DNA of 64,000 nt from Comamonadaceae bacterium G21597-S1 (GTDB taxonomy: Bacteria > Pseudomonadota > Gammaproteobacteria > Burkholderiales > Burkholderiaceae_C). Made by a program: the position numbers and the translations under genes. This document shows, one piece after another, positions 36,117 through 45,753 of this stretch; position 1 is the stretch's first letter; each line of letters starts with the position of its first letter. Below the pieces are notes generated by a model. The model ran no database searches. It saw only the letters and a list, made by a program, of their open reading frames with translations, and was not told the DNA's origin. Location: the NCBI GenBank assembly GCA_027214345.1, contig JAPWHR010000015.1, forward strand, positions 19,945 to 83,944, read 5' to 3'.

Positions 36117-36482
36117 ATGGGTAATTTGCTGGATATTCAAAGCCAGATCGAGAAACTACAAAAACAGGCCAACGATATTCGCACGCGGGAATTCGATAAA
36201 ACCGTGCAGGAGATCCTTGCCAAGATGCAGGCATTCGGAATTACCGTCAAGGACCTGCAGGCAGCCACCTCGCGTGGCGCCAAGGCCGGTGGTGCCCGCA
36301 AGCGTCAGGCGGCAGCGAGCGCCAAAGGGGGCAAGGCCAGCAAGATGGCCGGGACCACCGTCGCGCCCAAGTACCGCGGCCCGAACGGAGAGACCTGGAG
36401 CGGTCGCGGACTGATGCCACGCTGGATGAGCCAGCTGGTGGATCAGGGAGCCAAGAAGGAAGACTTTGCGATTGGAGCGTGA
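36117..36482 (+). CDS. H-NS family nucleoid-associated protein (BpH3-like)
   Basis: This 121-residue protein starts at ATG 36117 with GGAG upstream. The N-terminal ~60 residues are an oligomerisation helix (SQIEKLQKQANDIRTREFDKTVQEILAKM), and the C-terminus has YRGPNGETWSGRGLMPRWM, residues 86 onward, with the minor-groove loop SGRGLMP. It is a compact H-NS of the beta-proteobacterial type and silences AT-rich DNA. Its location between wzz and the ligase suggests local control of the polysaccharide locus; genome-wide action is equally possible. Confidence 0.92.
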   Translation: MGNLLDIQSQIEKLQKQANDIRTREFDKTVQEILAKMQAFGITVKDLQAATSRGAKAGGARKRQAAASAKGGKASKMAGTTVAPKYRGPNGETWSGRGLMPRWMSQLVDQGAKKEDFAIGA

Positions 36483-36492
36483 TTCCCTTGCG

Positions 36493-37737
36493 ATGACAGT
36501 TTCCGAGGCTGGCCGTCGCGCCGGCCTGCGTGAGCGGATGGTGGCGGTGGCGGCATGTTGCTGGGGCCTGAGCGCCTTCCTGCCAGTCGGGGTGATGTAC
36601 CTCAATCTGCTGATCATGCTGCTGGTGCTGGGCCTGCAGCCTGACCGCCGGCACCGATGGTCGCGTCTGCGTCAAACCGCCGTGGCGATTCCGATGGCAT
36701 TGCTGCTGCTGTGGTCGTTGCTGGTCGTGCTGGCCGGCCCCTGGTATCCCGATACCGCCACGCGCCTGTTCCACCTGGTGCGCGTCGCGCTCATCATCAC
36801 GGTCGGATTGATGCTCAGCAATGCGGAGGCGCGCCTGGCGATCATGGCTTTTCTCGCCAGCGCTATCGTCGCGGTCCTGATCGTCGTCGCTCACCGAATC
36901 TGGGGCCTGCCGGACTGGGCCATCTGGAGCAGCCTGCTGACCTCGCGCAACAACTTCAGCAGCGGCAACATGATCGTGCTGGCCAGTGCGAGCGGCGTTT
37001 TCTGGTGGATGGCCACGCAGTCGCGATTGGACACGACCCGGCGCGCTGCCGCCATTGCGGCGGGCCTGGCCACGACCGCCACCGTGGCCATGCACGCACA
37101 GTCACGCAATGCCCAGCTGCTGATGGCGGTGCTGTTGCTGGTCGTGGTGGTGTGCCGCTTTCGCACCTGGCGCGCCGCCGCTGGTGGTGCGGCTGCCGTG
37201 CTGGTTTTGGCCGCGGGAGCCTGGTCGTTGTCGCCGACGGTGCACGATCGATTCGCCGAACTGGCCAGCGACGTGCGGGGTGTGCAGACCGAATCGGACG
37301 CGGTCACCAGTATCGGCTTGCGTTGGCGCATGGCGCAGGAGGCGGTTGTCGCAATCGGCGAGAATCCCCTGATGGGGACCGGGCTGGGCAGCTGGTTGCC
37401 ACGCTGGCACCTGGCGTGGGCCGGGTTTGCCGACCGGCTGCCGCCGGATACACCCCCCCATCTTGCCGATACGAACAATCCGCACAATGACTTTCTGCTC
37501 ACAGGCATGGAAACGGGGGTACCCGGCATGCTGATCCTGATCTGGCTGCTGCTGGCCTTTGTCGCAACTGGCTGGCGCCGACATTCGCTCGCAGGTGGCG
37601 TCACGGTCGTATTCGGGGTGGCCGTCATGGTCACGGCCGCAGTCAATGCCCCGCTGCGTGATGCGGCGCTGGGGTCGACATTGCTGTGGTTACTGGCTGT
37701 CAGCGTCGCCTGGCATCGGGGCGCGGACCATGCGTAA
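36493..37737 (+). CDS. waaL: O-antigen ligase family membrane protein (WaaL-like)
   Basis: This 414-residue protein has about ten to eleven hydrophobic helices and a large periplasmic loop near 270-330, ending with the ligase motif NPHNDFLLTGMETGVPG (His and Asp). This pattern is shared by O-antigen ligases and some polymerases. The start ATG 36493 is chosen over upstream TTGs. It overlaps the wbpM-like gene by eight bases. Attaching the finished polymer to lipid A-core is likely; a second polymerase is possible. Confidence 0.78.
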   Translation: MTVSEAGRRAGLRERMVAVAACCWGLSAFLPVGVMYLNLLIMLLVLGLQPDRRHRWSRLRQTAVAIPMALLLLWSLLVVLAGPWYPDTATRLFHLVRVALIITVGLMLSNAEARLAIMAFLASAIVAVLIVVAHRIWGLPDWAIWSSLLTSRNNFSSGNMIVLASASGVFWWMATQSRLDTTRRAAAIAAGLATTATVAMHAQSRNAQLLMAVLLLVVVVCRFRTWRAAAGGAAAVLVLAAGAWSLSPTVHDRFAELASDVRGVQTESDAVTSIGLRWRMAQEAVVAIGENPLMGTGLGSWLPRWHLAWAGFADRLPPDTPPHLADTNNPHNDFLLTGMETGVPGMLILIWLLLAFVATGWRRHSLAGGVTVVFGVAVMVTAAVNAPLRDAALGSTLLWLLAVSVAWHRGADHA

Positions 37738-39607
37738 CATGATCATCGGTTGGCCGCGGCTAGGCAAACAGCTCGCCGTCATTGTCCTGGACATCGCGTT
37801 GGCCACGGTGGCGACCTGGGTCGCGTTCAGCTTGCGACTCGACTATCTGCACTGGCCGACCGACGCGCAGTGGTGGGCATATGCGTTGACGCCGGCATTG
37901 GCCATTCCCATTTTCGTGCGTTTCGGCCTGTACCGCGCCATCTTCCGCTACACCGGCATGGATGCGTTGATGGCGATCGTCAAGGCGGTCATGCTGTACG
38001 GTGCGATCCTGTTCGCCATCCTGCTTTGGCAACGCTGGCCTGGTGTGCCGCGCAGCATGGGCGTGTTGCAACCGCTCGTGTTCCTGCTTCTGGTGGCCGG
38101 CAGCCGGATGCTGGCGCGCGCGTGGTTGTCGCGAGCCGGGCGCCATGGGCTGGAGTACGAGGGACGCTTGCTGATCTACGGCGCCGGCGAGTCTGGCGTG
38201 CAGACGGCGGCTGCCATCGGCAATGCCCACCAGTACAAGTTGCTGGGTTTTGTCGACGACGATCCTCGCAAGACTGGGCGCAGCATCAATGGAGCCGTGG
38301 TCTATCCGGCCAGCAAGATCTCCGAACTGGTCCGCAACCGCGGCGTCACCGACATCCTGCTGGCCCTTCCCAGCGTGTCGCGCGCACGCCGCAATACCAT
38401 CATCGAAAGCCTGCGCTCGGTACCGGTGCATATCCGTACCCTGCCCGGCATTTCCGATCTGACCAGCGGACGCATCACGGTGCGCGACTTCAAGGAACTC
38501 GACGTCGAGGACCTGCTTGGCCGCGATCCCGTCATTCCCGACCCGTCCATCGCCACCCGCTCGACCACCGACCGCGTGGTGCTGGTCACCGGCGCCGGCG
38601 GCAGCATCGGCAGTGAGTTGTGCCGCCAGATTGCACTCGAGCAGCCGGCACAGCTGGTGCTGTTCGACCACAACGAATACGGCCTGTACACGATCCACCA
38701 GGAACTGCTGGCGCTGTGTGCGGCCAAGCGGCTCGACGTCAACATCGTCGCGCTGCTGGGCAGCGTCGCGAATCCGCAGCGCCTGCATGACGTGTTCGGT
38801 CGTTATCGTCCGAACTGGGTCTACCATGCGGCGGCCTACAAGCACGTGCCGCTGGTCGAGAGCAATCCGGCCGAGGGCATCATGAACAACGTGTTCGGCA
38901 CGCTCAATGTGGCGCGCGCGGCGGTCGAGAGCCACGTCGCCAACATGGTGCTGGTGTCCACCGACAAGGCGGTGCGGCCGACCAACGTGATGGGTGCCAG
39001 CAAGCGCATGGCCGAGCTGGTGCTGCAGGCCATGGCGGCCGCCAACGGCAAGACGCGCTTTTGCATGGTGCGTTTCGGCAACGTGCTCGGCTCCAGCGGC
39101 AGCGTGGTGCCGCTGTTCCGTTCGCAGCTGGCCAGCGGCGGGCCGCTGACCGTGACCCATCCCGAGGTGACACGGTATTTCATGACGATTCCCGAGGCGG
39201 CGCAGCTGGTGCTGTATGCCGGCGCCATGGCCAAGGGGGGCGAGGTGTTCGTGCTCGACATGGGCGAGCCGGTCAGGATCATGGACCTGGCCCGTCGCAT
39301 GATCGAGCTGTCCGGCCTGACGGCGCGCGACGAAAACGCGCCCGATGGCGATATCGCGATCAAGATCACCGGGTTGCGGCCGGGCGAAAAGCTCTACGAG
39401 GAACTGCTGATCGGCGACGATCCCTCGCCGACCGACCACCCGCGCATCATGAAGGCGCACGAGGAGTTCCTGCCCTGGAAGGAGCTCGAGGCGCAACTCG
39501 AACTGCTGCGCGAAGCCGCCCTGCGCGACGACGTGGACGGCATCAAGTCCGTGCTGACGACCTGCGTGCATGGTTACGTGGAGTCCGCGTTCGGCGTTCT
39601 GAAGTGA
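37730..39607 (+). CDS. Membrane UDP-GlcNAc 4,6-dehydratase (WbpM/FlaA1-like)
   Basis: This 625-residue protein has four N-terminal membrane helices (LAVIVLDIALATVATWVAF and following), a CoA-binding-like domain with LLIYGAGESGVQTA, and a C-terminal SDR with VTGAGGSIGSELCRQIALEQPAQLVLFDHNEYGLYTI, STDKAVRPTNVMGASKRMAE (catalytic region MGASK, where Met replaces the usual Tyr) and FGNVLGSSGSVVPLF. It makes UDP-4-keto-6-deoxy-GlcNAc. The start ATG 37730 overlaps the ligase stop. Its product could feed the SDR at 21232 for QuiNAc/FucNAc. Confidence 0.9.
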   Translation: MRNMIIGWPRLGKQLAVIVLDIALATVATWVAFSLRLDYLHWPTDAQWWAYALTPALAIPIFVRFGLYRAIFRYTGMDALMAIVKAVMLYGAILFAILLWQRWPGVPRSMGVLQPLVFLLLVAGSRMLARAWLSRAGRHGLEYEGRLLIYGAGESGVQTAAAIGNAHQYKLLGFVDDDPRKTGRSINGAVVYPASKISELVRNRGVTDILLALPSVSRARRNTIIESLRSVPVHIRTLPGISDLTSGRITVRDFKELDVEDLLGRDPVIPDPSIATRSTTDRVVLVTGAGGSIGSELCRQIALEQPAQLVLFDHNEYGLYTIHQELLALCAAKRLDVNIVALLGSVANPQRLHDVFGRYRPNWVYHAAAYKHVPLVESNPAEGIMNNVFGTLNVARAAVESHVANMVLVSTDKAVRPTNVMGASKRMAELVLQAMAAANGKTRFCMVRFGNVLGSSGSVVPLFRSQLASGGPLTVTHPEVTRYFMTIPEAAQLVLYAGAMAKGGEVFVLDMGEPVRIMDLARRMIELSGLTARDENAPDGDIAIKITGLRPGEKLYEELLIGDDPSPTDHPRIMKAHEEFLPWKELEAQLELLREAALRDDVDGIKSVLTTCVHGYVESAFGVLK

Positions 39608-40555
<948 letters not shown>

Positions 40556-40645
40556 ACGCACCCGGCTCCGGCGCGCGGCGGCTCGCGCCCGGGCGTGCCG
40601 CACGCGCCGGTGGCTGCGGCTCTGCCAGTGAGGGTTTGCCCCTAG

Positions 40646-41362
40646 ATGGCGCTATGCGAGAATAAAAATCCCATCGCCGCCGCCACCATGCCAGACGCCC
40701 CGAACAGTCTCAGCGCATCCGATCCGGACGGCACTGCCGTACCCGTCGTGCGCAAGCGGCCCAAGCCCGGCGAGCGGCGGATCCAGATCCTGCAGGCGCT
40801 GGCCGAGATGCTCGAACAACCCGACGCGGATCGCATCACGACGGCGGCCCTGGCGGCCCGGCTGGGCGTCAGCGAAGCCGCCTTGTACCGGCATTTCGCC
40901 AGCAAGGCGCAGATGTTCGAGGGCCTGATCGAATTCATCGAGCACAGTGTGTTCACGCTGGTCAACCAGGTCGCCGACCGTGCACTGGCCGGCACCGATG
41001 GCGCCGCTGCCCCCGCGCCGGTGGTGCCGCGCCATGCCGGCACCATGATTGCGATGGTGCTGCAGTTCGCCGAGAAGAATCCCGGCATGACTCGCGTCAT
41101 GGTCGGTGACGCGCTGGTGTTCGAGAACGCGCGGCTGCAGCAGCGCATGAATCAATTCTTCGACAAGCTCGAAGCCACGCTGCGCCAGAGCCTGCGCTCC
41201 GTCGTCGAAGGCAGTGGCAGCGACACGCCCAGTGTCGACGCGCAGGTCATGGCCTCGGCGTTGACGGCCTTTCTCGTCGGGCGGCTGCATCGGTTTGCGC
41301 GTTCGGGTTTCAAGCGCCTGCCTTCCGAACATCTCGACGCCAGCCTCGCGCTGATCCTGTAG
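40646..41362 (+). CDS. slmA: Nucleoid occlusion factor SlmA (TetR family)
   Basis: This 238-residue protein has the SlmA HTH (RRIQILQALAEMLEQPDADRITTAALAARLGVSEAALYRHFASKAQMFEGLIEFIE) and a helical C-terminal domain with NPGMTRVMVGDALVFEN. SlmA binds chromosomal sites and blocks FtsZ ring formation over the nucleoid. The ~40-residue N-terminal extension before the HTH exceeds the E. coli protein; an ATG at 40688 is an alternative start. It lies 90 bases after argB. Confidence 0.9.
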   Translation: MALCENKNPIAAATMPDAPNSLSASDPDGTAVPVVRKRPKPGERRIQILQALAEMLEQPDADRITTAALAARLGVSEAALYRHFASKAQMFEGLIEFIEHSVFTLVNQVADRALAGTDGAAAPAPVVPRHAGTMIAMVLQFAEKNPGMTRVMVGDALVFENARLQQRMNQFFDKLEATLRQSLRSVVEGSGSDTPSVDAQVMASALTAFLVGRLHRFARSGFKRLPSEHLDASLALIL

Positions 41363-41394
41363 CGGCCGGCGCGCGTTGCGCCGCGGCGCAGCGG

Positions 41395-41748
41395 TCATCG
41401 CGCCCGCGCGCTCACCAGGTTGTGGGTGTGCACATGTTCCCCGGCTTCGATGGCCCGTGTGGCACGTCCGATCGCCTCGCCGTACTTGACGACCACCTCG
41501 TCCCGCGCAATCGCGCGCAGCGCGAACTTGTGGCACAGGGCAATCGGCTCGCGCAGCGTGACGCGGGTGTCCGCCAACCCGGTGCCGTGCGCGCGGACCT
41601 GGCTGCCGGCGTCCAGGGCGCGCAAGGCCGTGGCAACGTTGTCGTGTGTGTGCAGCACCAGGGCTTGCGCCGCGGCGCTGGCCGGTGCGTCGGTTGCGTT
41701 GCGCTGGGCCGCGTGCGATGCGGGGGAGAGCGATTCGAGATGGTTCAC
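41395..41748 (-). CDS. UxaA-family hydrolase small subunit (SAF domain)
   Basis: This 117-residue protein is the SAF-type N-terminal domain of altronate/galactarate dehydratases as a free subunit: a VLHTHDNVATALRALDAG segment and the closing VVKYGEAIGRATRAIEAGEHVHTHNL. It overlaps the large subunit by four bases. Separate small and large chains are typical of sulfolactate sulfo-lyase (SuyAB) and some sugar-acid dehydratases; the substrate cannot be read. Confidence 0.82.
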   Translation of the reverse strand: MNHLESLSPASHAAQRNATDAPASAAAQALVLHTHDNVATALRALDAGSQVRAHGTGLADTRVTLREPIALCHKFALRAIARDEVVVKYGEAIGRATRAIEAGEHVHTHNLVSARAR

Positions 41749-42917
41749 AGGGCTTCTCCCAGGCGGCTGACGACTTCATCGCCTTCCCCGAGCACCTCGC
41801 CCCAGGTCAGGCTGCCACTGGCGACGTCCACCAGCAACTCCAGCAACTCGCGCGCCGCGTCGTCCGGCGTGCAGGAGCCGCGCAGCACGGCGCTGGCGTC
41901 AAAGTCGAGCTGCTCGTGCAGTCGCTGCGTGGCCTGTGGATTGGCCGACAGCTTGATCGTCGGCGCCAGCAGGCTGACATAACTGTTGCCAACCCCGGTG
42001 GAGAACAGCAGCAGCTGTGCGCCCGCCGCCACGAAGCCGGTCAGCGACTCCGGCGAATACGCCGGCGCGTCCATCGCGTACAGGCCCTTCTGCGCCGGCG
42101 CTTCAGCGTAGGCCAGCACGCCAGTGATCGGCGATGTGCCGCTCTTGGCGATCGCGCCCAGCGACTTCTCCTCGATGGTGGACAGGCCGGCCGCAATGTT
42201 GGTCGGCCCCGGGTTGTTGCCCAGCAGGTCGACCCCCTGGCGCGTCGCCAAGGCCTCGCGGCGCAGCACCGCCTGGCGCACGGCCTCGGCCACCGCCGGC
42301 GTCGCGGCACGGCGCGCCAGCAGGTGTTCGGCGCCCAGCCATTCCAGCGTCTCGCCGAACACCGCGCTGCCGCCTTGGCCGACGATGGCATCGGTGAGCC
42401 TGCCGATCAGCGGGTTGGCGACGATGCCCGAACTCGGGTCGGAACGCCCGCATTCGAGTCCGACGAACAGCTGCGACAGCGGCAGCGGCACACGCCGCTG
42501 GCGCGACAGCTCCCGGTGTAGCCGCGCGCCGGCGCGGATGGCGCGGTCGCTCAGGCTCAGGCTGTCGTGGTCGCAGTCGTCCAGGCAGATCGAGGCCAGC
42601 GGCGCGCCGCGTGCCTCGATCGCCCGCGCCAGCGTGCGCAGCTTGGGCGGGTCGCTGCCGATCAGCAACACGGCGCCGACGTTCGGATTGCAGGCCAGCC
42701 CCGTCAACGCGCGCATGTGCAGTGCATGGTCGTCGCCGATCAGGCCGCCGCCATACGGCATCGTCACCAGCCGCGTGCCGGGCAAGGCCTGCGCCACCCG
42801 CCGTGCCGCCGGCCCGGTGAGGCCGGCGACCGACAACACCAGCAAATGGTTGCGTACGCCGGCGGCCCCGTTGGCGCGCGCATAACCGAGGAATTGCGGA
42901 TCCGTCATGGGCTGCAT
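41745..42917 (-). CDS. UxaA-family hydrolase large subunit
   Basis: This 390-residue protein matches the catalytic part of altronate dehydratase-type lyases: YARANGAAGVRNHLLVL, MPYGGGLIGDD, CLDDCDHDSL, GLECGRSDPSSGI, NNPGPTNIAAGLSTIEEKSLGAIAKSGTSPITG and APAYSPESL. Conserved Cys and Asp/His would bind Fe. The start ATG 42917 is chosen over 42908. It is separated by 56 bases from the sulfatase upstream on the same strand, forming a TctC-sulfatase-UxaA operon. Confidence 0.83.
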   Translation of the reverse strand: MQPMTDPQFLGYARANGAAGVRNHLLVLSVAGLTGPAARRVAQALPGTRLVTMPYGGGLIGDDHALHMRALTGLACNPNVGAVLLIGSDPPKLRTLARAIEARGAPLASICLDDCDHDSLSLSDRAIRAGARLHRELSRQRRVPLPLSQLFVGLECGRSDPSSGIVANPLIGRLTDAIVGQGGSAVFGETLEWLGAEHLLARRAATPAVAEAVRQAVLRREALATRQGVDLLGNNPGPTNIAAGLSTIEEKSLGAIAKSGTSPITGVLAYAEAPAQKGLYAMDAPAYSPESLTGFVAAGAQLLLFSTGVGNSYVSLLAPTIKLSANPQATQRLHEQLDFDASAVLRGSCTPDDAARELLELLVDVASGSLTWGEVLGEGDEVVSRLGEAL

Positions 42918-42973
42918 TGTGCGGCAGGGCGCACGCGCCAGGGCTGGACTGCCGGTCGGCAGGTGCCCGGGCT

Positions 42974-44518
42974 TCAGGCCATGCCCACCTGCGGCAACGG
43001 CGCACACGCGTCGTCGGGCCGGCTGGCGATCATGTCGCGGAGCTCGCGTTGCACCGCGGCCAGCGCCGCGTCGTCGAAGCGGTTGTGCATCTCGCCCGGG
43101 TCGTCCTGCAGGTCGTAGAGTTCGCCGGCGCCGCTGATCTGCTCCATCGTCAGCTTGTGGCGCTGCGTGCGCACCGTACGCAATTGCAGGTCGACACCCG
43201 AGCGCGATGCGCGCAGGTCCCACTCGGAATACGCGAAGTCGCGGCTGGCGTCATCCCGCTCGAGCAGCGGGCGCAGGCTGCGGCTGTGCACCGTGTCGTC
43301 CAGCGGCGCCTGGCCGTAGTCGCAGAAGGTCTGCGCCAGGTCCAGCGTGGAGACCGGGTCTTGCACCACCTTGCCAGCCGGCACGCCCGGCCCCTCGAAC
43401 AACAGGCCGACGCGCAGCAGGCCTTCGTAGGCCATCGGCCCCTTGAGCAGCAGACCGTGGTCGCCGAGCCAGTCGCCGTGGTCGGTGGAGTAGACGACGA
43501 GGGTGTCCTCGTGCAGACCCAGCTCGCGCAGCGCGATACGAATGCGCCCGACCTGATGGTCGATCAGCGAAATCATGCCGTAGTAGTTGGCGATCAGGTG
43601 GCGCAACTGTTCATCGCTTTGGCGCGGCGTGCGCGAGGATTTCTCGCGGAACTGGCGCAGCCGCTCGTTCTCCATCTTCGGCGAACCTTCCAGGCTGGCG
43701 CGGTGCCACCAGGGGCGGCGGTCCAGGTCCAGCGTGCGGTGTTCGGGCAGGTCGACCTCGTCCGGGTGGTGCAGGTGACACCAGGGCTCGGGCGCGTCGA
43801 ACGGGTGGTGCGGATCGGGGAACGAAGCCCACAGGCAGAACGGTTGCTCGCCCTTGCGGCGCAGGAACTCGATGGTGCGGTCGCCGATCCAGGTCGAGTT
43901 GTGCCAGGCTACCGGCAGGGCGGAGTTCCAGGTCTCGTGCGCGCCGATCGGCGGCGTCACGGCTTGCCGGTACAACGCGGTGCGCTCCTCGCCGCGGCCG
44001 TCCATGTGGTACCAGCGTTCGTAGTGCTGGCCCAGCGGCGGCTTCATGGGCGGGAAGTGGTTGTGGCCCTCGAGCATCAGCTCGACCTGGTCGAAGCCCA
44101 TGTAGGGCCCGGTCCAGTCGGCGCCGTACCGCGCACTGCTCTCGCGGCATTCCGGCGAACCCGTGGGCGCGAATGTGTGCGAGGTCTTGAAGTGGGCCTT
44201 TCCGATCATCGCGGTGCGGTAGCCGGTCCGGGACAAGCTGCCGGCGAAACCGGCCTCGCCGATCGCGTCGGCCAGTTCGATGCCGTTGTCCGACACGCCA
44301 TGGGTGCGCGGCAGCAGGCCGGTCAGAATGGACGACCGCGAGGGCTGGCACACCAAGTTGGGCGTGATGCAGGCGTTGAAGCGTGTGCCCGAACGCGCCA
44401 TGTCGTCCAGATGCGGCGTCTTGACCTTGCGCCCTTCGAAACCGTAGCAGTCGCCGCGTTGCTGGTCGGAGGTGATGAACAGGATGTTCGGGCGTTTGCT
44501 TTTCATGGAGCTTGTCAT
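42974..44518 (-). CDS. Type I sulfatase
   Basis: This 514-residue alkaline-phosphatase superfamily enzyme has the sulfatase signature C57-Q-P-S-R, in which Cys is converted to formylglycine, plus PNILFITSDQQRGD for the metal site, SDNGIELAD-like and a later STDHGDWLGDHGLLLKG. The start ATG 44518 overlaps the TctC stop; ATG 44506 is possible. There is no signal peptide, so it probably acts in the cytosol on imported substrate. It is clustered with a TctC receptor and a UxaA lyase. No formylglycine-generating enzyme is seen nearby. Confidence 0.87.
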   Translation of the reverse strand: MTSSMKSKRPNILFITSDQQRGDCYGFEGRKVKTPHLDDMARSGTRFNACITPNLVCQPSRSSILTGLLPRTHGVSDNGIELADAIGEAGFAGSLSRTGYRTAMIGKAHFKTSHTFAPTGSPECRESSARYGADWTGPYMGFDQVELMLEGHNHFPPMKPPLGQHYERWYHMDGRGEERTALYRQAVTPPIGAHETWNSALPVAWHNSTWIGDRTIEFLRRKGEQPFCLWASFPDPHHPFDAPEPWCHLHHPDEVDLPEHRTLDLDRRPWWHRASLEGSPKMENERLRQFREKSSRTPRQSDEQLRHLIANYYGMISLIDHQVGRIRIALRELGLHEDTLVVYSTDHGDWLGDHGLLLKGPMAYEGLLRVGLLFEGPGVPAGKVVQDPVSTLDLAQTFCDYGQAPLDDTVHSRSLRPLLERDDASRDFAYSEWDLRASRSGVDLQLRTVRTQRHKLTMEQISGAGELYDLQDDPGEMHNRFDDAALAAVQRELRDMIASRPDDACAPLPQVGMA

Positions 44519-45504
44519 TCGGGTTTGATGCCGGCGATCTTGACGATGCCGGGCCAGCGGTCGAGCTCGTCGCGGATCAGCTTGCCCAGGGCTTCGGGCG
44601 AGGGGCTGCTGGAGTTGTCCATGCCGATGGTGGCCAGCTTGTCCTTCACCACCGGCAGCTGCATGACCTTGACCAGTTCCGCATGGATGCGGCTGATGAT
44701 GGCCGGCGGTGTACCGGCCGGCGCCACCATGGACTGCCACTGATTGGTCTCGAAGCCGGGAATGCCCGATTCGGCCACGGTGGGCACGTCCGGCAAGGCG
44801 CCGGACCGGGTCGACCCGGTGACCGCGATCGCCTTCAGTTTTCCGGCCTTGATGTGCGGAACCGCCGGGGCCATGCCCAGCACGCCGAACTTGACCTGCC
44901 CGCCGACGATGTCGGTGATGGCCTGGCCACCGCCCTTGTAGGGGATGGGCGTCACGTCGATCTTCGCGTTCGACTTGATCATCTCCAGCGCCAGGTGTTG
45001 CGGTCCGCCATAACTCGGCAAGGCCGCCGACAGCTGGCCCGGATTGGCGCGGATGTAGGCGATCAGCTCCTGCAGGTTGTTGGCCGGCACCGAAGGGTGC
45101 AATACCAGCACATGCGAGCCGCGGCCGATCAGGCTGATCGGCGCGAAGCTGCCGGCCGGGTCGTGGTTGAGCTTGAGTGTCGTCGACGGGTAGATGGTGT
45201 TGGCGTCGACCAGCATCAGCAGCGTGTAGCCGTCGGCCGGCGCCTTGGCCGCGATGTCGGTGCCCAGGATCCCGCCGGCACCTGGTTTGTTCTCGACCAC
45301 GATGGACTGGCCCAGTGCCTCGCCCAGCGGCTGCGCCACCAGCCGCGCCACTGCGTCGGTGGCGCCGCCCGGCGAATGCGGCACGATCAGCTTGATCGGG
45401 CGGTTCGGCCAGTCCTGCGCGGCCAGCGGCAAGGCGCAGGCGGCCAGCAACCCGGCCACCAGGAAGGCGCCGGCGCGCCGCGACACGGAAAACGATGCAA
45501 GCAT
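44515..45504 (-). CDS. Bug/TctC-family tripartite tricarboxylate receptor
   Basis: This 329-residue protein starts at ATG 45504 with GGAG upstream. It has a signal peptide (AGAFLVAGLLAACALPLAAQ) and the Bug fold: WPNRPIKLIVPHSPGGATD, LGQSIVVENKPGAGG, a PYKGGGQAI loop, and VPTVAESGIPGFE. Such periplasmic receptors bind carboxylates and usually deliver to TctAB, which is not in the window. It overlaps the sulfatase start by four bases. Confidence 0.92.
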   Translation of the reverse strand: MLASFSVSRRAGAFLVAGLLAACALPLAAQDWPNRPIKLIVPHSPGGATDAVARLVAQPLGEALGQSIVVENKPGAGGILGTDIAAKAPADGYTLLMLVDANTIYPSTTLKLNHDPAGSFAPISLIGRGSHVLVLHPSVPANNLQELIAYIRANPGQLSAALPSYGGPQHLALEMIKSNAKIDVTPIPYKGGGQAITDIVGGQVKFGVLGMAPAVPHIKAGKLKAIAVTGSTRSGALPDVPTVAESGIPGFETNQWQSMVAPAGTPPAIISRIHAELVKVMQLPVVKDKLATIGMDNSSSPSPEALGKLIRDELDRWPGIVKIAGIKPE

Positions 45505-45580
45505 GGTGATGTCTCCTTCAAGGGGGGAATGGATGCAACCCGCCATCCCGGTTCCCGGCGTGTTCGCTGCGGGTTGTCGC

Positions 45581-45593
45581 AAATTCTAGGAAC
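45581..45593 (-). promoter_or_regulatory. Shared 13-bp promoter motif, copy 1
   Basis: On the minus strand this reads GTTCCTAGAATTT, 77 bases before the TctC start at 45504. The same 13 bases occur in the same orientation 39 bases before the second TctC gene (55901-55913). It contains a TAGAAT -10-like hexamer. The rest of the region (45505-45753) holds divergent signals for the esterase gene. Confidence 0.5.
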
Positions 45594-45753
45594 GCGGCTG
45601 TACCATTGAAACCGGAATGTGGCGATATCAGATATTCGACATTGGAATGCAACGGTGCCCGCCGGCACAGCACCGTGCCGCAGCGTGCCCGCCAGGCCGG
45701 CGCTGCGGACACGGTGCGCCGGCACGATCGGCGCGCAACGTATATTCACCGGC

